This document shows, one piece after another, positions 37,515 to 48,900 of a stretch of 64,000 nucleotides of DNA; within the stretch, counting starts at the first letter, position 1, and the number at the start of each line of letters is the position of its first letter. Below the pieces are notes generated by a model. That model had not been told where the DNA came from and did no database searches. It saw nothing but the letters and a program-made list of their open reading frames with translations. Source of the stretch: Andrena cerasifolii. Taxonomy: Eukaryota; Arthropoda; Insecta; Hymenoptera; Andrenidae. Location: NCBI RefSeq assembly GCF_050908995.1, contig NC_135120.1:11173433-11237432 (forward strand). Reading direction: 5' to 3'. The position numbers and the translations under genes were made by a program.

Positions 37515-40300
37515 ATGCTCCTGCGAGGTATTTTGTGTCTGCAGTTAATCGTTGCCTCGTGGGCAACCAGCATCGACGTGATTCACGATTACTTCCTCTT
37601 CAAAAAGATCACCAGAGTTGCTGGCTTCTCCTGCGGGGGGTACGAAAGTGAGTCCTGCGGTTCTGAAGCCCTGGTGTTTTCAAAGACCTTACAACAAATT
37701 AATTTTCTGATCTATTCAAAAATATTCGGCACAGATGATCAGAAAATCATCAGATCCTTCAATGACGCTGGCATTTTGGTGTCGACTGAAACGCTTGGAC
37801 CAAATATTGTTATACAGAGATCATTGCGCACCGATTACTGGAATTTGGGTGTGTTCGTAGATCTACGGTGTCCAGTAGTGGACAAAGACATAGTGAATAT
37901 CTTCGACGAGGTACCTATAATTGGAACATCTGCAACCATGCCCAGCCACGTATTTTGTTTCACGATGTTACCCCTTGAATTCGAAGATTCATAGTCGGCA
38001 AACTATAATTTAGGCATCGAGATACTATATGTTCGGGCACTTGCACCAGTGGCTGATTCTGGGAAGGAACATAGAACATACCGTTCGATTATTAAACGAC
38101 AGTACGTTCAGCATCACCACCGACTTCGTGATTTCTCTGCCAAGGGACGATGGTTACATTCTCTACGATATCTACAACCATTGCAAGCACTGCGGTGGCC
38201 CGCTCAGCATTACAAATTTTGGAACCTGGGACAGAGAGACTGGATTGAATGTTACGTTGTCGGAGGGCAAGTTCTCCAGGAGACGAGATTTCCAGCGGAT
38301 AAAAGTCAAATCTGCTGGTGTTGTGAGTAGGATGCGAATGGACGCGTTTAAATGATTTCGTTGCCATCGATATTGAAAGTTATTACGCGTGAAGATGATA
38401 AAAGAAACAATTTACTTTTGCATTTGTAATTTTTAAGTCCATTGCTTAAGTTAGTAATTCTTTCTATATTTCCTGCGATGAGAAGTGTAGGAGAAGAATT
38501 TTATTTGTTTGTAAGAATTTTACTCTAAGGTAGCGAAGAGACCAGTGGATCAAGATCTGATAGAATATCTCAATGAACGGAATGCTGTGCTGGAAGACAA
38601 CTGGGCCAAGTTCGGGTATTCTCTTTTAGTGAATGTCGCTTACATGTACAATTTTAGGTAACATGCTCCCACGCCTCGGGGAATTGGCGCATTGCTATTG
38701 CATTTATTATTCGGCGGTTATTATTTAGAGGCATGATTTGCAGCCTCGAAACGATAGAACTAAATTATTGGCCGCCCAAAGATAGAAATGGACCGTTGAT
38801 GAGTGGTCTCAGAGATCGACTCTTCGATTTGGGATATTATCCATCGATCCTGACACACGAAAGGCTCGATTGGTGTGATGTAACTCTGCAAGTCTGGCCC
38901 GCAAGGTATTCTCAAATAGAAAACACCACTATTTGTAGGGAAAATATTTTTAATCTGGAATACTGATAGAAAACAACGCTATTTGTAAGAAAAATATTTT
39001 TAGTCTCGACTACCGAAGAAGACAGAAATGTAATAATTGATATAATATTATAAAATTTGAAAACGATAAGCGACATTAAGTAACACGTTACGATTTTTTC
39101 CATAGAACCTGCTTCATGTTTCGTACTCTGCCTTCGCAGAAAGTGGATATGAACATAATCTTCCGGCCGTTGGAGAAGAAAGTTTGGTATATGTTCTGCG
39201 TACTGTCGCTCGTTATGGTACTCGTTCTGCGGATAATCTTCAAATCGGAGAAACAGTCCCATTACGATGAGACGGTCTTCGTCATCATTGGGGCGATGTG
39301 CCAACAAGGTACACGATCACACCTCAGTTATTTTGCCGTGGAATTATTAATTCGCCAAATGATCATTCGCCGAACTGCAGGACTACCATTCGAGAACAAT
39401 AAACTTTCGAGCCGCGTTGCCTGCCTACAGACATTGGTCTTTGGTCTGCTCATGTACAATTGTTACTCGGCAGCGATAGTGTCGAGTCGATTGAACAATG
39501 GCCCCACGAACAAAATGAACGATTCTTTGACTTCGTTGATAAGGAGCAGAATGAAACTCAGCACTTATAAGACCACTTTCTTCAACATCCTAATAAATGT
39601 AAACAGTTCTTCGTTTCCTCGTAATCATTGCATAAAGTTCAAGTTCAGAAAAGTTAGCTACCGAACATTAGCGACTAACAATTAATTGCCTCGATTCGAC
39701 AATACTTTTGTAGACCAAGACAGCAGATGTCCAATACTTCAGGAAACACTGGGAGACCATACCAGAAGGGGCGAGGTATCAGCCAGTACTTGAGGGTATC
39801 AAAGGGATTATGAATCCTGGAAATGCCTATCACACAGATCCTAATATTGTATACCCACTTATCGAACGCATGTTTTCCAACGATATGATTTCCCAGCTTA
39901 CCGAAGTTCATTTACTTCGACCTTCAGCGTTAGGTCTGTGGTCGGCAGCACGCGGTCAGTTTCAAGAAATCGTGAAGATCGGGTAAGATGGTTTCATGGT
40001 AACTTTATCAGAATTTGCCCGGGCAATGGGGCGTGCTTCTAGATCGATTACTAACTTCCAATTAATTGCAGATTAATTAGGACTTATACCGCCGGGATTC
40101 GACGTCGAGAGTTGCTGCGATGGACATCTAGAAAGCCTTACTACAATAAAATCAATCAAGAGGCATCCAGCGTAACGATCGTTGAGACAGTGCCGATCCT
40201 TCTACTTTTAATCTTCGGAATGGTAGTCTCTATTGTGATCTGCATCCTAGAAAATATCGTGTTTCGTACAACCCTAGTGTACGCGAATAGGAAGAAATGA
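37515..40300 (+). CDS. IR75-like ionotropic receptor, copy 3
   Basis: Nine coding exons: 37515-37647, 37735-37910, 38014-38322, 38530-38657, 38729-38905, 39106-39308, 39381-39598, 39714-39982, 40072-40300; 613 aa. Its compact introns (most 70-210 bp) contrast with copies 1 and 2. The signal peptide is MLLRGILCLQLIVASWAT; an ATG is chosen there because the upstream in-frame sequence reads through the promoter shared with copy 4. TM1 is VWYMFCVLSLVMVLVLRIIF, the pore ends AMCQQG, then MYNCYSAAIVSSRL, and the last TM is PILLLLIFGMVVSIVICI. Intron 6 (39309-39380) is 72 bp and intron 1 is 87 bp; both are stop-free and in frame. The nearest paralogue is copy 4. The gene appears intact. Confidence 0.9.
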
Positions 40301-40794
40301 GAAAATTGAAACATATGAAAGTTATTGTAGTGGTCGAGAGCAAAGCAGTAATGAAAACTGTGCGCGTGTAATATACTAAACTAAATGATAGTATTTACAA
40401 ATTCATATTCGGGTAAATTGAAGCAATATTATAGAGTATTAGTATGTATTAGTAGTAGTATGACGACTACTACACAGCACGGAAGTGAGCCCCCCTCTAT
40501 AAGGGTGTAATCATTGAATGCATTCATTCATTAATAAGATGCACGTATGTATATACATATATATGTATATTTTATATACTTCTTAACATGGCACTTACAC
40601 CAATGTCCTCTGCATATCATTCAAATGAAATAAACATTGAGAGTTTCACCTTTACAGCTCACTCTCTAATGTATAAATTGATTTTATTAAATAAATCGTT
40701 CTGATTACATAATTTAAAAAAATCCATATAACATCGATGTACATTTTTTTAAACTAACAATGAGTAGGTAACCAAGTCCCTGAGTAACAAAGAG

Positions 40795-42120
40795 TAGATG
40801 GATGAGTGACGCCGATTTTGATACAACTTTACTCGCTTGTGCGTTGGATCAACCAAAGAACTTTGCAGTATTCCGCTGGTGTCATTTTTGCACTTATAAG
40901 GAGGAACCACCCCTTTTACTTATATAAATGTTATACCGTTTCTGAAAGCCTATATATCTGTCGCGAAAAATTTTCGAAATTTTTTTAACTCACGTAAGTT
41001 TTTCTTTTTAACTTTTGTAAAAATATATATTTTTAATTTTCGTAAAAATAATTTTTTTAATTTTCGTAAAAATATATTTTTTCAATTTTCGTTAAAATAT
41101 ATTTTTTAATTTTCTTAAAAAAAATTGTTTTTTTAATTGTAAAAATACATTTTTTGTGGAAAATTCGGCTGTATTTCCGAGTGGTCGATCGACACGAGGT
41201 TTGAGGGTAGGGATCGGGGGTGGGATGTGGACCCTAAATCTAAAATTGTTGCTTCGGTAATTTATTAGTTTCCCAGATATTAATAAAAAAACTTCTAGTT
41301 TTCCTGTTGACTTATTCCGACAAAACGCGTTCCACGTTTCAACTTGTTCCGAATATTAGTATTGGTTAGACCGGTTAGGGCTAGATTAGTGCGGCGGGCG
41401 CGTAAAGCATGGTAGCGAACTTATGTGAGTTTCGAGATTTGAACCACAAACTTGCAGATGCGATCCATCCTATTATACAGGGTGGATGCCTATTTCTGTA
41501 CTATTAATCAATACTCTGGGGGCTGATTCTACAGGCCAAAATAAGACGAAAATATAAAATACAATTTTTTAATACCGCCCTTCGTTTTCAAGAAAAGTAG
41601 CTTTGAATTTCAGCTAAATGCAAGTGCCTTTTCGGCGCCTGAGGGGAACGCGGAGGTAAGGGGTACGCGTCCAGCAGTCCGTAGAACAGATTCGGGGGGC
41701 AGGAGGAACCCTCGTCAGGGCAACGTGTATGCAGTTAAAAAAAAAAATTCGTAAAAAAAAATGTTTAATTTAACTATAATTTTTTATTAATATTTCGAAT
41801 TTTGGATCCACGCGCTCTCCCTACCCCTCGCCACAAACCTCGTGTCGATCGACCATTAGGACCATTCGGAAGAATATCCGAATATGCTTCCCGACAGATA
41901 TATAGACCCTCAGAAACGCTACAAAATTTATTTAATTTTTTTTTCGATATAAGTCCTACTTTACAAGTAATAAGCGCATAAATAAAAAGAGTGGTTTTCC
42001 CCTTAAAGTAAGTACAAATGCAGCACCAAGCGAATGCGGCAAAGCTCTTTAGTTTGTCCACAAACAATCAAGCAAAGTTGCATCGCAATAGGCACGTGCC
42101 ACTCGCCGATCTTCCTTTGT
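40795..42120. mobile_element. 1.3-kb long-TIR foldback element upstream of IR copy 4
   Basis: GATGAGTGACGCCGATTTTG...CAACTTTACTCGCTTG...TTTGCAGTATTCCGCTGGTG at the left is inverted at the right as GCACCAAGCGAATGCGGCAA...CAAAGTTGCATCGCAATAGG...CACTCGCCGATC. Inner pairs continue (GGTCGATCGACACGAGG near 41184 and CCTCGTGTCGATCGACC near 41836). The TIRs match those at 35600-36045 in unit A, but the interior is much longer. No transposase ORF was recognised. Confidence 0.8.
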
Positions 42121-42732
42121 CAGTACGAAAATTTGCATATATTTTGCAGAAAGATAGCGATGAACTGAAAGAAGGTTGTTGGCATGGGGGGGGGGGCATT
42201 ACCAGTGGGACCAGTAAAGATAATTTGCTGGATTTACAGCTCTAAACTATGTATCATTACCTACCACTGTTTAGACTTTAAACAGTACAAACAACAAAAA
42301 GAGTTTAATTAACCGCATTTGAAGACGCTTGTAAACGAAGATTGCATTATATTTCACAGTCGAATTAGGAATATTATTAGTATAATAGAATTGTGATCAT
42401 TATCTATATTAATTATACCCATAATCATTTGTATTACTGAGTAATCAATAAAATTTAATTAATTAAGTTCTAAGTATAGCTGACTAACTCGTGTGCAGCT
42501 GTTGTCCGCCATTATCGGACCTTCACTTAACACTTTGCAAAAAACTTTGAAATCACTCGTTCTCGCCCATAATGTGTACCTACCTCTGCTATGAAGAACT
42601 ATCACGTCAAAACTTCTCATACAAAATGGAGCAATAGATGACCTGACGCGCGACACGAAAGTTCGGCACGCAGTTGCTCGACTTGCAACCAACGATAAAG
42701 TATAGCCTGGCGAGTTGCAAATTGCAACAAAG

Positions 42733-45431
42733 ATGCACCTGCAGGGTATTTTGTGTCTGCAGTTAATCGTTGCCTCGTGGGCAACCAGCATCGACGTGAT
42801 TCACGATTACATGCTCTTCAAAAAGATCACCAGAGTTGTTGGCTTCTCTTGCGGGGGGTACGAAAGTGAGTCCTGGGACTTTCAACACCTTGAATTTCAA
42901 ACACCTAACAATAAATCAATTTTTACAGATGATCAGCAAATCATCAGGGCCTACAATGACGCTGGCATTTTGGTGTCGACTGAAACGCTTGGACCAAATA
43001 TTGATATACAGAGATCATTGCGCACCGATTACTGGAATTTGGGTGTGTTCGTAGATCTACGGTGTCCAGTGGTGGACAAAGACATAGTGAATATCTTCGA
43101 CGAGGTACCTATAATTGGAACATCTGCAACCATGCCCAGCCACGTATTTTGTTTCACGATGTTACCCCTTGAATTCGAAGATTCATAGTGGGCAAACTAT
43201 AATTTAGGCATCGAGATACTATATGTTTGGGCACTTGCACCAGTGGCTGATTCTGGGAAGGAACATGGAACATACCGTTCGATTATTAAACGACAGTACG
43301 TTCAGCATCACCACCGATTTCGTGATTTCTTTGCCAAGGGACGATGGTTACATTCTCTACGATATCTACAACCATTGCAAGCACTGCGGTGGCTCGCTCA
43401 GCATTACAAATTTTGGAACCTGGGACAGAGAGACTGGATTGAATGTTACGCTGTTGGAGAGCAAGTTTTCCAGGAGACGAGATTTCCAGCGGATAAAAGT
43501 CAAATGTGCTGGTGTTGTGAGTAGGATGCAAATGGACGCGTTTGAATGATTTCGTTACCATCGATATTGAAAGTTATTACGCGTGAAGATGATAAAAGAA
43601 ACAATTTACTTTTGCATTTGTAATTTTTAAGTCCATTGCTTAAGTTAGTAATTCTTCCTATATTTCCTGCGATGAGAAGTGTAGGAGAAGAATTTTATTT
43701 GTTTGTAAGAATTTTACTCTTAGATAGTGAAGAGACCAGTGGATCAAGATCTGATAGAATATCTTAATGAACGGAATGCCGTGCTGGAAGACAACTGGGC
43801 CAAGTTCGGGTATTCTCTTTTAGTGAATGTCGCTTACATGTACAATTTTAGGTAACATGCTCCCACGCCTCGGGAAAATTGGCGCATTGCTATTGCATTT
43901 ATTATTCGGCGGTTATTATTTAGAGGCATGATTTGCAGCCTCGAAACGATAGAACTAAATCATTGGCCGCCCAATGATGAGAATGGACCGTTGATGAGTG
44001 GTCTGAGAGATCAACTCTTTGATTTGGGATATTATCCATCGCTCTTGACACACGAAAGGCTCGATTGGTGTGATGTAACTCTGCAAGTCTGGCCTGCAAG
44101 GTATTCTGAAATAGAAAACACCGCTGTTAGTAGGAAAAATATTTTTAGTCTCGAATACTGAAGAAGACGGAAATGTAATAATTGATATAATATTATAAAA
44201 TTTGAAAACGATAGGTGTCATTAAGTAACACGTTACAATTTTTTTCATAGAACCTGCTTCATGTTTCGAACTCTGCCTTCGCAGGAAGTGGATATGAACA
44301 TAATCTTCCGGCCGTTGGAGAAGAAAGTTTGGTATATGTTCTGCGTACTGTTGCTCGTTATGGTACTCGTTCTGCGGATAATCTTCAAATCGGAGAAACA
44401 GTCCCATTACGATGAGACGGTCTTCGTCATCATTGGGGCGATGTGCCAACAAGGTACACGATCACACCCCAGTTATTTTGCCGTGGAATTAGTAATTCGC
44501 CAAATAATCATTCGTCGAACTACAGGACTACCATTCGAGAAGAATAAACTTTCGAGTCGCGTTGCCTTCCTGCAGACATTCATCTTTGGTATACTCCTGT
44601 ACAATTGTTACTCGGCAGCGATAGTGTCGAGTCGATTGAACAGTGGCCAAACGAACAAAATGAACGATTCTTTGGCTTCGTTGATAAGGAGCGGAATGAA
44701 ACTCGGCGCTTATAAGAACATTTTCTTCAACATCCTATTAAGTGTAAACTATTCTACGTTTCCTCGTATCCATTGCATAAAGTTCCTCTGTTAGCTACCA
44801 TACATTAACGACTGTTAACGTCTCGATTCGACGATCCTTTTGTAGTCCAAGACAGCAGATGTTGAATACTTTAGGGAATACTGGGACACCATACCAGAGG
44901 AGGCGAAGTTTCAGCCATTAATGGAGGGTATCAGAGGAATCATGAATTCTGGATTTGCCTATCACGCAGATCCTGTTATTGTATATCCAGTTATCGAACG
45001 CATGTTTACCAACGATATGATTTCCCAGCTCACCGAAGTCCATCTACTTCAACGTTCCGCGTTGGGTCTGTGGTCGGCACCGCACGGTCATTTTCAAGAA
45101 ATCGTGAAGATCGGGTAAGATGGTTTCATGATAACTTTATCAGAATTTGCCCGGGCAATAGGCGAGTTTCTAGATCGATCACTAACTTTCAATTAACTAC
45201 AGTCTAATTAGGACTTATACCGCCGGGATTCGAAGTCGAGAGTTGCTACGATGGTCTTCTAGAAAGCCTTACTACAATAAAATCAAACAGGAGGCTTCGA
45301 GCGTAACGATCATTGAGACAATGCCGATCCTTCTACTTTTAATCTTCGGCATGGTAGTCTCTCTTGTGATCTGCATCCTAGAACATATCGTGTTTCGTAC
45401 AACCCTAGTGTACGCGAATAGGAAGAAATGA
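42733..45431 (+). CDS. IR75-like ionotropic receptor, copy 4
   Basis: Nine coding exons: 42733-42865, 42929-43104, 43208-43516, 43724-43851, 43924-44100, 44251-44453, 44526-44743, 44846-45114, 45203-45431; 613 aa, the same total as copy 3. Start MHLQGILCLQLIVASWAT is the first ATG. It differs from copy 3 by about 5 of 103 residues in exon 3, but by about 16 of 73 in exon 7 and 22 of 89 in exon 8. Exons 7 and 8 encode the third helix and lobe S2. The pore ends AMCQQG; the last TM is ILLLLIFGMVVSLVICI. The 72-bp intron 6 is again stop-free and in frame. It is followed closely by MARS1 on the opposite strand, tail to tail. Confidence 0.9.
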
Positions 45432-45930
45432 GAAAAATGGAAAATACGGAGGCTATTGTAGTGGCCGAGTGCAAGGCAGTAATGAAAAGAAAAGTGTGTG
45501 CGTGTAATATACGAAATGGTAGTATTTACAAATTCGTATTCAGATAAATTGAAGCAATATTATAAAGTATGACGTCTACTACACGGCACGGAACTAAGCA
45601 CCCCTCTATAAGCATGTAACAATTGAATGCAATATTTGTATTTTATATATTTCTTAACATTGCACTTACAACAATGTTCTCTGCCAATAATTCAAATGAA
45701 ATGAAAATTGCGAATTTCACCTTTACAGCTTCCTCTCTAATGTATAAATTAATTTTATTAAATAAATCGTTCTGGTTATATGATTTTAAAAAGAATGCCA
45801 TATAACATCGATGTACATATTTTTAAACTAAGTATTCGATAGTAGAGGATGAAAGATGAAGTTTTATTATAAAATATGTTGATAGATTTTTGACGATGGA
45901 AGGATGTTTGTATGAGGGCTAGCAATTAAG

Positions 45931-48900
45931 TTACTTCTTTTTCTTTGACTTTTTGTCAGTCGAAGCTGGAGTTGTTCCAGTGAGATCTGCTAACTGTTTC
46001 TTGAGTTTCAGTAGTTTCTGTACTTCGGGTTGCCACGCAGCTTTGTCGCCTTTAGCTTTCAGCTCGCGGACAAGGTTACCCTGAAAACGAAATTAGTACA
46101 CAAATATACATAATACATACGTCCATTAGCTAATAGTGTGATCGCACCTGTTTGGTAATAGCCGATTCCAAAGTTGCTGCATCCGTCGAAACATCTCCAT
46201 TTTGTTCAGGTACGAAAACCGTTTCAGGCTTTTTGCTTTTCGATGACGGCGATTCAGAAGGCTTCCCTTCTCTACTTTTGAGATCAGCAAGTTTCTTCTT
46301 CAAGTCTAACAGAATTTGAACCTCGGGTTGCCAAACGCTTTTATCGTGTTTCGCTTTCATCTCCCTAACTTTCTCGCCCTGAAAATATGACGAGTATCTA
46401 GAATATCGAAATATCGTCACAGTGTCTTTGTGTTGTTATTAAAAACATTTACCAACCTGTGCTGCTATCGCAGCTTCCAAAGTTTTTGCGTCGTCATACG
46501 TGACATTAGTTGCTTTAGCTTTATTCGCAGTCTCTTGCTTCTCACCATACTTTTTCCTTAACGTTTCTACGTCTTTATCCTCTATCTTCTTAAACAGAGG
46601 AGACGGTTTACCAATTCTGTGGCCCGTGGGAAGTGTATTCGTAATAATGTCGGGAATGTAGCCGTAGTTACAATTGTCCAATCCTAGTTGAGATCTTAAT
46701 TCGCGGGAGGTGTTTGGCATGAATGGTGCCAAAAGGGCTGACAACAGACACGTTAAATTAGTGCAAATGCCAATGATCGTCCCAGCTCTCTTTCTATGAA
46801 CAATAAAATCACAAGCATTACATTATGTTTAAATAGAACACAAGCACCATACAGTTATACAGCGTTGCAATATTATTTCATTAAAATCAATACGTCACTT
46901 ACTTATCGTCATCAGTCCCCTTGATTTTCACCCATGGTTCTTGAAATTGCATATACTGATTCCCATGTTTTGAAATAGCTAGCACGTGCTTCAAACCGTC
47001 CCTTAATTTCGCCTGTTCCAAAGCCTGTATATAAGACGACAATTCGCGTTGAGCTAACGCCAGAAGCGTTAAGTCATCTTCTTGGAGTTCCATCGGCGGA
47101 ACTTTCGACTCGAAATATCTCTCGGCGAATACCAGGGCTCTATTCGTTAAAAATAATTCTTAGCAACTCCCTTAAAGGGAACAACTACAGAAGATTCATA
47201 TAGTTTATCGTAAAGGGTCACGTACCTGTTAACGAAGTTGCCAAAATTGTTCAATAATTCGCTATTATTTTTGGTAGATAAATCCTCCCAATTAAAATTT
47301 GAATCTTGAGTCTCTGGTCTAACAAATGCAAGATAAAATCTCCAAACGTCAGCTGGTATACCCGTATCTCTAGCGTCAGTTCCAAATACCCCAATCCCTC
47401 TCGATTTAGAAAACTTCGTATCTTCGTAGTTCAGATACTCTGAAACAAGAATGAGATATTAATAGCCAAAGTACAATAAAAATAGTGTAGCTTCAAGCAT
47501 GGTTATCGTCTATAAATTGTTGTTAAAACATACCAGTTGCCATTAAATGCTTCATTAGCGTGTAACCCTCGTCGGCCGCTATCAAACAAGCGGGGAACAT
47601 TATCGCGTGGAAGGGAACGTTATCCTTTGCCATAAATTGATACAAATCAATTTGTACGTCTTTAGGCTTCCACCACTGTTCATACTCCTTGGTATACCTC
47701 TTTGTAATACTGATATATCCGAAAGGTGCGTCGAACCAAACATAGAACACTTTGTTCTCGTAACCCTTTAGCGGAAGGGGTATTCCCCACTTCAAGTCTC
47801 TCGTTATACATCGTGGTTTAAGCCCATCTCGTAGCCACGGTTTTGCAACTACTCTCGCCACACCCGACCAACCTTTTTCTACGGTCGCAAACCATTCCTT
47901 TAACTTGTCCTCTAACTGCAAACAGCGATATCTTTAGACAACAAATGCGACACACCCACGACGAAGTAATATTATCTGCATTATAATGAAACACTTGCCT
48001 TGGGTAAGTCTAAGAAGAATTGTTCCGATTGCTTAACCACTGGCCGATTACTGCACACTTTGCACCGCGGAGATATTAAATCTGTTGCGTTCACTAAGTG
48101 ACCGCAACCATCGCATTGATCGCCACGCGCGTCTTCGTATTTGCACCTTGGACAAGTCCCTTCAACAAATCTATCTGCTAAAAATCTATCACAAGATTCG
48201 CAGAGGAGCTGATCCACCGTTTCGCTTAACACGTACCCCTGCGATTTTATCCTTAAGAAGAATGATTGCACGATTCTGCAAAATAGTGAAAGATGTTGAT
48301 TTCTGTATCTTAATAGCAGCATAACGTAAGGATAGTTGAAAGATAATTTAATCTATATATATAAAAGAAGAAGTCCTGACTGACTGACTCATCAACGCCC
48401 AGTTCAAACCGTTCAACCTAGGAACGTGAAATTTGGAAGATACATTGTTTTCATGACGTAGGCACCCACTAAGGATGGATTTTTGGAAAATCCATTCCCA
48501 AGGGGGTGAAAAGGGGTAAAATGCATTTTCACGGATTCCTCAAAATCTCTTAGGTCCGAAGCGAAGCGCGGGTGTATTTTGTTAGTGTATAATATCATTT
48601 TAAACATAAACCTTAAAGTACATTCTATACCGCAGCTGGTGCGAGATGCATCTTACTCTGTTTGTTCAGATGTAGTAGTACGACCGAAGTAGTCGAAACC
48701 TATGCTAAACCATCGATAGACGTCGTTATGTATATCGAAGAATTTGTCGCATATAGCCTGCGGGGTTGTTTTCTCCTCCAAAGCTTTGGCCTCTGTGGCA
48801 GTGCCATATTCGTCAGTTCCACTACGATATTATTTCATTTCTATTAGAACATTTAATGTTTAATATTAAATATATCTACATACATTGTAGAAAAGTTGCG

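Larger units (their letters stand above)
35590..40780. repeat. Tandem segmental duplication, unit A
   Basis: This unit carries IR copy 3 with its 5' and 3' flanks and is matched by unit B (40785-45835) in direct orientation and same order. Shared flank landmarks are GTAAAGACAATCTGCTGGAT upstream (36118) and TGCTGGATTTACAGCTCTAA in B, CATAATCATTTGTATTACTG (36364 and 42420), and AACATCGATGTACATTTTT downstream (40732 and 45804). The two units abut, so the duplication is a simple direct tandem event, later altered by separate TE changes. Confidence 0.85.
40785..45835. repeat. Tandem segmental duplication, unit B
   Basis: Partner of unit A. It contains IR copy 4, its promoter and its 3' flank, which ends about 100 bp short of the MARS1 stop codon. 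It lacks the TA-flanked element present in unit A and has a longer version of the foldback element. Confidence 0.85.
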
